Positions 22,666 through 33,600 of a stretch of DNA of 64,000 nt are shown one piece after another. Every line of letters starts with the position of its first letter. The stretch's first letter is position 1. Origin of the DNA: Karalla daura (taxonomy: Eukaryota; Chordata; Actinopteri; Chaetodontiformes; Leiognathidae); assembly GCA_029224185.1 (NCBI GenBank), contig CM055199.1, positions 11,750,938 to 11,814,937 on the forward strand, read 5' to 3'. Below the pieces are notes generated by a model. It had not been told where the DNA came from, did not search any database, and saw only the letters and a list, made by a program, of their open reading frames with translations. Position numbers and translations under genes: made by a program.

Positions 22666-25600
22666 CACACGCCCCGGCTGGGACACAGGGGGAGGGGTGA
22701 CATGACTTGGAGGAAAAGCAAACCAGGCCCAGACGCTCCTGAGCCCCACATCATCCTGTGTTTAAAGATGCGTGGGCACCACGTGTTTACAGGAACTCTA
22801 CCTGCTACGGGGAGAACAACCCCATAGTCTGCGTTCAATTCCAGCATTACTGGCGTTAGATCCGTGATCAAGGATGTGGGTGTTGTTCCACTTGCTAGTC
22901 GGTTCGTGTCACTTGGATTTCTTTTATTAGCATATTTTCATAGTATATGTCCATAGGATAGAATGTTCTGGTCTGAAAAGTGGAGCCAACGTGGAAGTGG
23001 CTTTGCTTGAATCACCACCGAGATCCCTTCCTCAAAACTCTGGCTCCGATACACATCAAAAGACAAGATTTTCAAATCATGAAATAATCGTTCAGTACAT
23101 TTTTTTACAACTCATAATGGTTTTGACAGCCAACGTTTCTCATGCCAGAGTGTGATCCGGTGGTCAATCTGCAATTATTTCTATGATTACTTTGATATTA
23201 CAGCTTAAATATCCGATATGACAACTTCTCACAAACAAACGGGTGATGTCACTTAGGGCTGGTGCTTGCTCCCCCACGGCCCCGCCCTCTCATCCAAATA
23301 TGGTTTCATCTGTCTCCAAAGGCCCGAGATGGCGGCGACCTGTGCAGTATGCCCCCTGGCTTCAAAATCGACCCGTCACAAACCGACGGGTGACGTCACA
23401 GAGGTTTTGGGCTTCTACCCGACCAACGAGCGGTCACATGCAAGCTGTGTCTCATTTCCCTGTTGTGCTAATTAACATTCATAGCATCGACATTCAATGT
23501 CATGTATTTCAACAGGAATGCTTTGGAAAGTCTTTGGGTTCCTCATAGCTGAACGAATCTGGTGTCTGAATTTCAAAACAGACTAAAAACAACATTTTAA
23601 AACAAAATCTCCCGCACTATGGTCTCCGTTGCCAACATAAACTGGAAAATGAAGGATGCATTTGGAGACTGCATCTAGAGGAGACGGACAAATTGGGACA
23701 GGCCTGGTCGCGACGCTGTGACATAACCGGCCTTCAAAACGCGTCCCTGAAAAGACCCCGAACTGAGACACAGCCACGGCCCCTGCTGCGCCTGAAGGTC
23801 CCCAACCCCCGGATCGGGACCACGCGCAAGCACGGGGACCTTCCCCAGACGGCGGTGGAGCTGCGGAAAGAACTCGGACGTCTTTCCGAGCGACACCCCG
23901 ACCGCCTGTGGACAAGCGTCACGCCGTGGCCGAGCGCAGCTGTCGAGCCAAGTTCAGCCAAGTGACACCCGTGCCCTTGATGCGGCCGCTAAAGTGAAGC
24001 GACGTATAATCCTCTTAGCGTGCCGCCATTGTATAGGTCCCCCCCCCCCCCCCCGTCGGCCGTCGCCGTGGCAACGCTATCATAATCTGACACGTTCGCC
24101 GTGGCGGCGCGCAGATGTGGGAAGCACTCAGAGACGCGGCAAACTGCGGGGAGAGGTGATCCGCCGCGCTGCGAACTGCCAGTAATCCTGTTGACTGTAG
24201 GCTACACACGCACACACACACGCGCACGCACGCACACACACACACACACACGCACGCACACAGCACTCTACAGTATGAGGCCATTCTATGCAAGCGCCGT
24301 TTAACTGGCCAGCGGTTGCATAAGGCATCTGCAACAATACGGGGGCCCGCATGCTCGCTCTTGATGAGCGAGCGGCCGCTCCGCAGGGCCGGGGGGGGGG
24401 GGGGGGGGGGAGGCTGTGGCCTCCTAATCGCCGGGCTGCGGAGGGAAACGTGCGATATCAAACGGAGCCGGAGCTGCAAAGTGAACATGTTGCCGCTCTG
24501 GAACGAGGGGTTCGGCTGGCCGCGCGTGGGACTTGGCGCACAGCAGGGTGACCTCCGCTGAAGATACCCAGCAGCTCGTCAACGGGGGGGAAATGCACGA
24601 CACAACTGGCGAGGAAAACGGTGAGGATCTCAAAATGCGCAGAGGGAGGCAAGCGAGGAAGTCCAGCCAGGCCTGCAGGGGGAAGGTGGCGTCGTCGGCT
24701 CCGCAGCAACAGACGGCTCTGGAGCAGTCCAGAGGAGCGGCCTCGCCCCGTCCACGTCGGAGCATCGTTAGCCCCGGGGGAAGACGTACTTCCTGTTGAC
24801 CGGCAGCGCTGTGACCATCCCATCGTCCCAGCGGTGACCCTCTCAGCAGCGGTGTCACCTTACAGGCGTTCTCTTTCACCGCGTGACCTTGTGGGAAGCC
24901 AATCCATGGAGATACATTCAGACCGCGCTCCTCTTTCAAAGCCATCTGTGCCTCTGTCATCAAACCTAGGCCGGCTGAATAGAGATTTTATCCTCCTTTA
25001 CCGGTGTCGACATAGAGGCTATGGGACACTGGTTTCATCATAAATGCCTCAGATGCTATTTGAGAAGCAGTTTTATTAACAATCTTGATTGTTGGATGTT
25101 GGGAATATCACCGTCCATTTCTGAGCAGATCTGGCAACCACAAAGAGGCTGTGATAGGTTGTCTTGTCTGCTACTGAGGCTTCAGGTTCCTCACTAATTG
25201 CAGGAGTGTAGCAACTTCTGACTGAACATGAGAATTATTTCTGAGGCGCAGGGGTTCACCATGTTTGACGTCACACACATTTCATGTCACAATCTCCTCA
25301 GATCCATCCGTTTCATCCGTCCATTTCAATATCCAAAATGTATTCATGAACGAGGATGTGATGGTGTTTTTATCCTGCCGGACATCTTGAGTCATTGACA
25401 AAAGAAAAAGAAGGTCGTTTTACATTCTGGGGTCCCCTTTGTGCTTTGTGTGAACTGCCTACTAGTAAGACTTTGATCAGAAGTAGCATCTTTTTTTAGC
25501 GCATAATTATAGAAATTTGTGAATGTAACTGAGATTCAGCATAATCTAATAAACTGATGCAACCACTGAAGCTCATCTCATTGTGAACTCTTGATATTTG

Positions 25601-28600
25601 TCTTTTTTAAACGTAAGAGGACTGCATCCCTGTATAACCTTGTGATAGCATCATAGGCTTTTATCAGTCTCTTACTTACAGCATCGGTTAAACTGAGGCT
25701 CCACGGCAGCTCTCAATGGGCACCGGCTCTAAAGATTTGCCCGTAGCAACTTTTACGATCGCGCGGCATCGAATGCAACATCCTTAGCGGGATGAGATAC
25801 GCGAATATGCACTCGCCGGTTCCACTTAAACGTCGGTGGAGAAAAGGAGAACAAAGAGGGGGGAGCACAAAGAGGGCGCCCGTGCGCAGAGCGCAGGTAC
25901 GACGGGGCCGCTGGCAGGGGTCAGCCGGGGAACAGCTGCGCCCCTGGATTCAGCTCCCCGGCTCCGCATCGATTAGGCACAGCGACCACCTGGTAAGGAG
26001 CGCCAGCATGCCCACCACTCTTTACGAAAAAGAGAAAAAAGAGACAAGGAGAAAAGACCGTTGTTTGTGTTCAAGCGGTCTTTGTCAAAGACGAATCAAT
26101 GTGGGGCCAATTTAGATAAAAGCGAACCTGTTCCCATTCGGATCGCGAGGCTGCGCTCCGTACAGTACCTGTCTCCCAGCCTATCGATCATCCTCCTCTT
26201 GCTTGGATGGAGCTTTGTGGATGACTGGAAAGGACGTGGGAGGCACTCTGTGCTCTTTTCGGTCAAAGCCCTCCATTTAGTAGGACTTTGTGGCTTCTCG
26301 CTTTTTATTGCACAGATCCAGGCCGGATGGCGGGCGTACAGTATGTTGGCTACAATAACCCCCACATGGATTAGGCCATTTTTAAGTTTCTCCGTTGATA
26401 ACAGCTCTCATCCCATGAGCACTTTTTGCAATAGTCTGCTCAGGGATTACTCCGCGCCCGAAGAGCTGGACAGAGGCACTCGCAGAGCATCATATTTCAC
26501 ATGCTGGCTTTTAATTGTTTTCAGGGTAAACAGAGGCCATCAGAGCACCCTGACATAATGATTTATAGATACAACGATGGCAGTAATGCTTTATAGTTGG
26601 CTCCCGCCGTGGAGCTTTTTTTGGACCTGTGGCCTGGCGCGCTTTTATCCGTCCTTTTATTCCTCGGCATTAGCTAATTGGTCCTGGAGGCAGATGAATG
26701 GGATGAATGAGATTGGAAACCTGGCAGGTACTACGTCGGACAAGCACTTAAGGCCCAAATAGTCCTGTAGAGCAGGCATGTTAGTATATTTTGTACACAC
26801 CTTAAGCCCTATTTAATTATGTATGGGGGCGGACACTGGCTCACACCTCGGAGCTGCGCTGCTGGACACCACTGACACCTGGACAACATGCCGTTAGCGG
26901 GAAAAGGAGAAGGACAGTTACTCCCCGGCAGTCTGGCCTCGCCACTCTCGCCATTAAGCTGCTTTCCTCCCTCCTAGCGCCCCCCTCCCCGCCACTACCA
27001 CCCCCTGTATTATCTTGCATCTTTATCATCTTGTCTGAAAAGACCTAGCACTGCTTGCTGCTCCCCCCCCCTGGGAACAGCAGCAGAGCTCTCATCACCA
27101 GCTAAAGGCACAAATGCACTGCACTGGCTTATGCAGTCCTGCCGAGTCCACTAAGTGCTCTCTCTATCTGAGAGATATGGGAAGGACCCAGCCAGACATA
27201 TGCTGTCTCATCCCATCTCATTGTCACACAGAGCCAGAGAGCTCCGGTCTAGCCCATCTATCAGGGACCGGCTTGTCTCTCGCGACTGATGCACTTTGTC
27301 AGGACATGACGGTGTGAGCGTGAGAGTGCACTGTAAGGAGGAAGAGGACGGTCTCGCTGTCTGTGTACAGTGTGCTCTGAGTTGTTTCCTCCTTGGCCAG
27401 AGAGAGCAGGGGAAGCTTGTAGACACAGCTTGAGCTAAAAACAGACCCGACTGTGATTTTGAGCAAAGACGTGGTCATGATGCAGCACTGTCTTCTGCAA
27501 CTTTTTTTTTTTTTAATCAGGAGGAACCCTGTATGAAGTTTAGTGGATAAAAGAGAGGCAGTGCCCTACTGTACTGTTCTGTTTTGCGGTAATTGAATAC
27601 GGCTGCAATCAGCATTTTCACCATCCTGTGGGTAGATCAGTGTTGTGAACAAGATTTAGGACAGGCTCGGATCGATTACCCAGCCAAGCAATTCTAGACA
27701 TCTTGACAGATACGGTTTCACCTCTCCTACTTCTCACCGGGCCCCGGCGAACACAAAGCTACAGTATGACTTTCCAGAGCTTGAAATATCATTTCAGGAT
27801 AGCAGAGATGTAGGATGTGAAGAAAGTTGAAGAGGGTGTTGTTGTTTTTTTTGGAGCGGAGTCAGCATCCTTGACAATGATTAGGGCAGACTGTAACGTG
27901 TCTGGTCAAAAGGAAAATGCCCCCCCTGCCCTGCTGGATGTGATGGGATCGGCATTGTTCCCACCAAGACCAGAAATGACACAGTGGATTACTTCTCTGG
28001 TATGGACACGGCTCAGCTGGAGTCATGGTAATGAGAGACTTTTAATAATAAGCCACGCTCTCCCCTTGACGGAATCAAAACAAACATCTGAATCCAACTA
28101 AGATCAAACATATTAGATCAAGGCAAGACACGCGGCTTTTATGTTGGAAGCTTTCAAGCTTTGTTGTCCTTGACCATCTTATGCTAAGATAGGAAAACAG
28201 GTGCCTGGAACAACGATTCCCGGAGTTACAAAGCCGTTTGAAAAACAAAACTGCCGTGTCACAACCCAGCCTCCTTCATACCTGGGGATGTTTTTCTCAT
28301 TTTTACGTAATGCTTTTCTGGCTCTGCTGCCTATTTTCTTGCTTTTGAAAGCTAATATCTCGGTGTGTTTCTGTCTGAGGGTGCACCTACTCAAGTCTGA
28401 GCCTGTCTGGCGCACAGTTGTAAAAGTAGAGCATGACTTTGTTTGTGTTTCCCAGAAAAGTGAGGCCAGACATCAACACATTCATTTCACACGTCGTTCA
28501 GGCTTTTCCAAGTCCACTCGATGCATCTGATATTGCGTTTTCTTTTTACTTCTCTTTTTGGAGCAGCAGCGTCAGCCAGAAAAACGAAGAGCCGCAAAGA

Positions 28601-29619
28601 GAGAAAACTAGGTGGCGGCTTAAAAAAAAAAAAAACACATCACCTCATGAATTTTTCAGTGAATTCGTGAATGAAAGTGCAGGGCTTCTAGTTTTGCTCA
28701 CCAGGCGAATGGTGAGTCCTGCTCGTTGAGGATTAAAAATAGCTCGAGCTGTGCTGGAGGAGAGTGACGGACTTAGATCTGAGGTTTGCATGATGTTTCC
28801 CACAAAAACACTGCTCCCAGCATCCCATAACATATCATCTAGAACGCTATTAAATGACTGTAGGGATCCTGACGTCGTGCAAGCTGCTTGTTACTCTGAA
28901 AATCTCTCTCATCATAAATGTAATTATTTTCCAAACCAGTCAGGATGGGTTAGGGCCTCAGGTGATTATAGATCCAGGCCTCCATGTTGGGACCCGGTTG
29001 TGGGCATTCAAAGTTCAACAGGCTATTTGGTAATACCATCCCATCTGAATCAAATCCCATCAGCAGAGCAAGCTGTGTGGACTGGATGGGGGAGATGATG
29101 AACAATGGCTGTTTCATAACAAACCGGAGCACTGACCACATGTGGTTGAAAGTTGTGATCTCCTATTATCCTATGGAAGTTCCTCCGCAGCATCTTTTGT
29201 CTCTTAGGTTTGTTTCCAAGCCTTCAAGTTTGCTCTCTGGTGGGTGGTAGACAGGGCAGGCCACGGGCAGCTCTCTGCCTCTTAACAACACCTCATAATA
29301 GCAGCTATCGACGTGAAACCACGACGTCGCTGTCAAATGACTATTTATACAACAAATGGAGCGGGAGTTTAAGGGCGATAAGTGATGCCGCTTTACCTGT
29401 AGATGCAGTTTCCATAGCAACGGGGGGCCTTTTCCCGTCGTCCTGGAAAGGATGAAATTGTTGATCCAGGTCGCCGGCCACCTCGCCGCCTCCCGGCTTT
29501 AAATCTTCACGCAAGTCGCCGAACCGGGTCGGCGTGTTCCCGAACAGGCCGTTCCGTTCATAGTCGTCCCCGAACCACCTCCCCTCCGAGCCTAGCTCCT
29601 CACCGGGCTGCGCAGACAT
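13099..29619 (-). CDS. rtn1: Reticulon-1, long isoform
   Basis: Reticulons insert a hairpin into the ER membrane and shape tubules; RTN1 is mainly neuronal and neuroendocrine in vertebrates. Nine minus-strand exons: 29397-29619 (start ATG), 19605-20363, 17987-18688, 14951-15158, 14697-14835, 14070-14139, 13748-13794, 13591-13649, 13099-13141 (stop TAG). They join in frame to 749 residues. The N-terminal 561 residues are acidic and Pro/Ala-rich, with RTN1-specific islands PPVAMETASTG, PVKITLTES, VPTVTLSEPEDDSPAS, GDSEIELVSEPEPP and AYSILREEREAELDSDLF. The C-terminal 188 residues are the reticulon homology domain. The end IQAKIPGAKRKEE carries a K-x-K-x-x ER-retrieval type tail. Fish have two rtn1 paralogues; a or b was not decided. 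The promoter of a short RTN1-C isoform was not found. Confidence 0.95.
13658..13676. repeat. poly-G run forming an rtn1 acceptor tract
   Basis: Nineteen G on the plus strand, i.e. C19 on the rtn1 strand, end about 8 bp before the acceptor of exon 13591-13649 and act as its polypyrimidine tract. Homopolymer length here is prone to sequencing error. Confidence 0.85.
16133..16310. repeat. teleost repeat copy, forward
   Basis: Contains CCACAGTCCAAAAACAGGC, GTTTAGGTTGACTGGAGA, a C20 run at 16198-16217, then GATGGACTGCTGGCC and TGTCCAGGGTGTACCC, ending GATAGGCTCCGGCAG. This is the fullest copy of the 3' module in the window. It lies in the rtn1 intron between 15158 and 17987. Confidence 0.75.
17552..17651. 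other. assembly gap of 100 N
   Basis: Exactly 100 N, the usual placeholder for a gap of unknown size, directly follows a (CA)n tract at 17495-17528. It falls in the rtn1 intron between the long-isoform exons and the reticulon domain, where a short-isoform promoter and first exon would be expected. Confidence 0.98.
17987..18688 (-). other. rtn1: rtn1 exon 3, acidic Pro/Ala-rich region
   Basis: This 702-bp exon encodes about residues 328-561. It starts after an acceptor reading GTGCAG on the minus strand and ends with a GTCAGT donor after FDKQK. It holds the conserved GDSEIELVSEPEPP and SILREEREAELDSDLF motifs, an Ala run from GCC/GCG repeats (plus-strand 18236-18252) and many NPF-like tracts (GGNPFGQPP, NNPFDHPP). 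The three upstream long-form exons are the least conserved part of reticulons. Confidence 0.88.
18978..19175. repeat. teleost repeat copy, forward, with (GT)n
   Basis: AAACATGCATGTTTAGGTCG, ACTGGACGCTCTAAATTGCC, a GTGAGTGAATGAATG stretch, (GT)n near 19107-19128, then GATGGACTGGTGACCTG and TCCAGGGTGTGTTACCC. It carries all modules of the family in order and lies between rtn1 exons 2 and 3. Confidence 0.75.
19325..19470. repeat. teleost repeat copy, reverse
   Basis: GATTTAGAGTCTGTAATCGA, ACCTCAACATACATGTTATT and GGACTGTGGGATAAAAGCC are the reverse-oriented core of the family, without a microsatellite. It lies about 150 bp from the forward copy at 18978-19175, so the two form an inverted pair. 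Confidence 0.6.
19605..20363 (-). other. rtn1: rtn1 exon 2
   Basis: This 759-bp exon encodes about residues 75-327, starting DEPMSGLFRKPLSDDGD. It includes a long acidic run (EDDEEEEEEEEEN, plus-strand CTC repeats near 19938-19975), PVKITLTES, a Pro/Ala/Gly repeat and VPTVTLSEPEDDSPAS. It ends at a GTAGGG donor. The phase matches exons 1 and 3. Confidence 0.88.
19745..19793 (-). repeat. rtn1: in-frame 15-bp coding minisatellite in rtn1
   Basis: Three near-identical 15-bp units (plus strand GGGGGCCCGGCCGGC) encode a five-residue PPAGP-type repeat within rtn1 exon 2. Because the unit is 15 bp, gain or loss keeps the frame. Confidence 0.8.
20900..21135. repeat. teleost repeat copy, reverse, with (CA)n
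   Basis: CA run at 21000-21030, then CACACCTAAGGGCAATTTAA, ATTCTCCAAATGACC, GTGCATGTTTTTGGACTGTG and GGAGGAAACCAGAGAG. This is a textbook reverse copy of the family within rtn1 intron 1. Confidence 0.75.
21715..21875. repeat. teleost repeat copy, reverse
   Basis: CATTCACTCACATCCACACT, TAGGGGCAGTTTAGAGTCTC, CGACCTAATCATGCACGTC and TTTGGACTGTGG follow a short CA run at 21779-21790. Reverse orientation, within rtn1 intron 1. Confidence 0.7.
22930..23260. repeat. dispersed repeat, copy 2
   Basis: Shares several ordered blocks with 5230-5560, most clearly the AGAGT..GATC.GGTGGTCA block. Followed at 23320-23420 by sequence typical of fish DNA elements (GATGGCGGCGACC, GACGGGTGACGTCAC). Confidence 0.5.
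29397..29619 (-). other. rtn1: rtn1 exon 1 (coding part)
   Basis: Starts at the ATG at 29619 (MSAQPGEELGSEG) and ends VAMETASTG at a GTAAAG donor; PPVAMETASTG is shared with mammalian RTN1-A. It encodes residues 1-74. The 5' UTR continues to about 29930 and contains tetranucleotide tracts (GTCT)n at about 29747-29800 and (GGTC)n at 29829-29853 on the plus strand. Confidence 0.88.
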
Positions 29620-30689
29620 GCTCTACCTCAATTACCGCACGCGAGATGTTGAAACTAAGAGCTGCTCGCCTTTTCCCTGCCGCTTCTGCTTCTTCTTGTG
29701 TATCGTTGAATGAGGTGGCAGAGACAGAGCAGCTCCTGGCTGGCGTCTGTCTGTCTGTCTGTCTGTATGTCTGCCTGTCTGTCTGCCTGTCTGTCTGTCA
29801 GCTCGGTTGTTGTCTCTGGTGGACGTGCGGTCGGTCGGTCGGTCGGTCGGTCGTGGAGGGGAGCAGGAGGAGGAGGAGGAGAAGGAGAAGGAAGAGGAGT
29901 GAGGTTGATTGTTTTAGTTCACTGCTCCCGCGGTGACGTCATGCTGTCCATCGGGCTCGGGCACTTTTATTTTATTTGGGGCAGAGGGGAAATGTTTTTA
30001 TTTATTTATTTATTTATTTTCAAGGTGGCGTCGTCCGAGTCAAGAGATTGGCAGTGATGGGAGTGAGGACGACGTTTGGTGTGGCATGAAGAGCCAGCAG
30101 TGACTCATTTAACTGAGTGAAATTTAGACCCGCGAGCCAGAGGGGACCGTGAACTTCATGAATAAAGTCGAATTTCCAGGTTAAAAAAGTGGAGACATTA
30201 GATACACATAGAATTGTAATTATGGCGTCTTGTTATTATTCTTTTTAAAGGCAGTTCATCAGAATTCAGCCAGAGCTGATGGCTTTGTGAAGAATTGCAG
30301 TGTTGCGCCCCCCTGTGGTATTTTGAAGTATGGTAGGGACCGGGACCGCAACATGGCTCCCTAGCAACCGGACGCTCCTGCCTGGATACGGGCTGAAAGT
30401 AAACACTGCTGCGGCTCTGATGGCACGCAGTGTCCGAGCAGGGGGATTACGTACAGCAATTATGCAGAAAATATCGACTATTTCGTCCGGCCACGTGAGG
30501 ATTGTGTTTACGTATTGATTCATGTCTCAACAGACTTGTATTGGCACTGAGCAAACATCTGCGTCGAAGGCTAGTGAGTAGCATGCAGGTGTGGCGACAT
30601 TTTGTGCCTCGCTTTCTCTTTGATCTATCCATCAAATCTGGCAAGAGCAGAAGCGGCATTGTCCAGGGACGATTCATTTTCAAGAAGTT
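29620..30689. promoter_or_regulatory. shared head-to-head promoter region, rtn1 and lrrc9
   Basis: The start codons of the divergent genes rtn1 and lrrc9 are 1.07 kb apart, so both promoters lie here. Simple tracts (GTCT, GGTC, TTTA at 29998-30020) occupy the rtn1 side. CCCTAGCAACC at 30359-30369 (reverse GGTTGCTAGGG) is a half X-box-like site of the kind bound by RFX factors at ciliary genes. No TATA box is convincing. Confidence 0.5.
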
Positions 30690-33600
30690 ATGATTCACAC
30701 TGAGAAACAGAAGCACAGAGGGGATGAAGAGGTGGTCAAAGAGCTGGTGAGTGAAAGTTTCTCCCCTTTCCTCATGTGGGATTTGTTGCTCATAAACGAG
30801 AACTGTTTTGCAGTTATAGATCTCAGGTGTCTTAAACTAACAATTGCTGTGAATGGGCACTTGAAATGTAAGTTTAATTTTAAAGTTTGTGATAACTCAA
30901 TTCAACTCAACATAATCTAAAAGCTTTTACAATATATCCATATGGTTACAGTATTCTTTTACAGAATGCTTTCCCCTCCCAGTCATCATTAGACTTCTTT
31001 CCCCCCCCAACAGTGCCTGGCTAATGGAGTATCCTATGAAAAAATTGCACAAGAAGGTGGCAACATCAGCTCCCTGGAGATCTTCTTCTCTGGTTTCCCT
31101 CGCATGGTTGGTCTGTCCTTCTTCCCAAGACTGTGCCACCTTACCATCGTGGGCCAGAACATAAAACACATTGACGGACTGGACTGCTGCCCCATGCTTC
31201 AGGAACTCTGGGTAGTCCAGTGCCACCTGACTGTGAGTCTGTTGCGTATTCCAATCATATGAATTCTTACTCAGTGCCGGTGCTAATGATATCACTAATA
31301 TGTTAACCATTACAATCACCGTGGGTGAGTGTAATTGATCATTTGTGGCCATAACCCACAGTTAATTATAGTTTAACCATTGTTTTTATCTCTGCGTGCT
31401 CCTCTCTGAGCTTTTCATCCTGGGTGCCTCATATTCTTTCATCATCACCCACAGCTCATGAGTATGAATCAGGGACAACAAAGTTAAATTGAAAGCGTAG
31501 CTCTCTCTTCACCACCACAGACCAGTGTAGTGTCCACATCACTACAGATGCTGCCCCTCCTCCCCAGTCCAGGGTGGGCACTCCACCCTTTCCCGACTGA
31601 GAACCATGGCCTCAGATTTGCAGATTTACATCCTGGCTCCTTCAAGCTTGACGACACTGCTCGATGGGACCCTTGATTCTGTCTCTGCTTTTGGCAGATG
31701 ACTAAGTTAGATGAATAAATTATGGATTAGAGAAAGAGAAAGAAGCTATGAATAAACCATGAGACCAACAAAATATTTTTGTGAGTGAATTCCGCAACAC
31801 ATCTGTAATGGTAACTTTCCCCGTTTCATTCTTTTGCAGGAAATATCTGGACTGCAGAATTGCCTTCAACTAGAGAAACTTTACCTCTATGATAATCAAA
31901 TATGTGCGATAACCAACTTAGAAATGCAGATCAACCTAGAGGTCCTGTGGCTCAACAATAACTGCATCACCCAGATACAGGTGTGTCCTGGCAAATATCA
32001 GGTTTATCAGGAGACATTATTCATTCATTCTGCTCATCCAATATTCATTGATTATTCCACAAATGATCCATGGATATGAATTTCTGTTGACTTGGATCGC
32101 CAAAGACGTTACTGTTGAGCAATCAGTCATGCACCGTACATTGTGTGTCTTTCTGAAGGGCTTGAACATGCTTCACAACCTCAAAGAGCTAAACCTTGCT
32201 GACAACAACATTGAAAAGATTGGTAGGTTGGCAGAATCCTCTGTATTTTCTGTGCCAGTTTTGACTGAGATTTCGTGAGTTTTTTGGAGAAAATAAAAAA
32301 AAATTGTTTCGAACTTTCCTTAAGGGCAAAGCCTTGATGCTAACAACAGCCTTCAGAATCTTAATCTGTCCGGGAACAAGATAAATTCCTTTAAGGTAAG
32401 ATTAGAAACAGAAATATGCTTTTGAAACTGCTTCTTTATAGGGCTTTATCACATATTTTGCAAAATCTTATTAAAATCCTTGGTCTGAAGAAAGGGCATT
32501 TACTGTGTTTTTGTGAAATGTTGGGGTCTTAGCCAGTTTTTCAGTCGGATTTTCAATCAGTTCTACAATGGTCCAGGTCCATAAGACCTTCAGTGAGTTA
32601 TCGAGCAGCATAATTTCAGTAATATACGTTCAGTAATGCGTCATGTTGAAATAAGAGTCCTGAGAGACTATGGAAAGTGCATTTGATGTTTGTCTGTGTG
32701 TCTATAGACATAGATATGATTAATTGTCTTGCTCAAGGTTATTTTCGAAATCCAAAATACTCTTTTGTTTCAACTGCTGAGCCTATTTTTTTACGGGTTG
32801 CAAGTTTGGGCTCGAGTGACCCCTGTAAACTCACTGTTCTGTTGTAACAGGAGCTGACCGCGCTTGCCCGCTTACCCCATCTGAGAGAGCTAGCGCTGAA
32901 GGACCCCACGTCCACCCCAAACCCAGTGTGCCTGCTGTGTAACTATGTCACGCACGTGCTCTACCACATGCCGGGCCTCCAGCGACTCGACACGTACGAC
33001 GTGTCCTGCAAACACATCAAGGAAGCAGCCGAGGTGTGGAGACCTGCAGCACCCTGCCATGCACCACCTGGGGAACCCCTCAATTTTCTGTTTCCCCGCT
33101 GACGAGACACAGATTGATATCATACAATATGAAACACTCGGAGCCCATCCGTTGTCTCATCTGTCTCGCACCGTCACAGGGGGTCCGCTGGAGTCTACCG
33201 CCAGTGCATGTAGGGTCCACCTATCTCCACCTGCACACTGTGGACAGGTCGACAGTTCATGACAGAACACACACGCCACTGACCATTCAAAACTCACCAC
33301 CTGACTTTTGTCCGTTCAGTCGTTCCAGTGCTTCTGTGGGCTAAGGCCTGCACATCACGAGTGGAATATTTCTCAATACATTCCCTGAATTCGAGATGTC
33401 TCATACAGTACATCACACATGCATATTTCAGCTTTGAAAACCGTCTTCAAGGGCAGAAAGGCATTAAATAAGTTCCTGTTCATTTCACCTGTTCCTGCCT
33501 GTGTAAAACATTTTTGAAGCGCCAGGCATTTCTTTTTTAAACCTGCTCCCTGTCTGTTTCCTCTGCACAGTCCACAGTCATGAAGAAAATGATGTACTAC

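Larger units (their letters stand above)
20364..29396 (-). other. rtn1 intron 1, repeats and unique non-coding DNA
   Basis: No exon is supported in this 9-kb intron. The proximal part (20.4-24.5 kb) is rich in repeats: CA tracts at 20817-20845, 21000-21030, 22629-22665 and 24206-24261, G21 at 22404-22424, C16 at 24039-24054, G20 at 24391-24410, and several dispersed repeats. The distal part (about 25.1-29.3 kb) is mostly unique, repeat-poor sequence with homeodomain-like TAATTA/CTAATTGG motifs. The 165-codon open frame at 26061-26558 has no recognised similarity and is probably chance. Confidence 0.6.

Noticed and set aside
26061..26558. 165-codon open frame in rtn1 intron 1
   Set aside because: No similarity, no splice sites and mixed base composition; more likely non-coding conserved sequence or chance.
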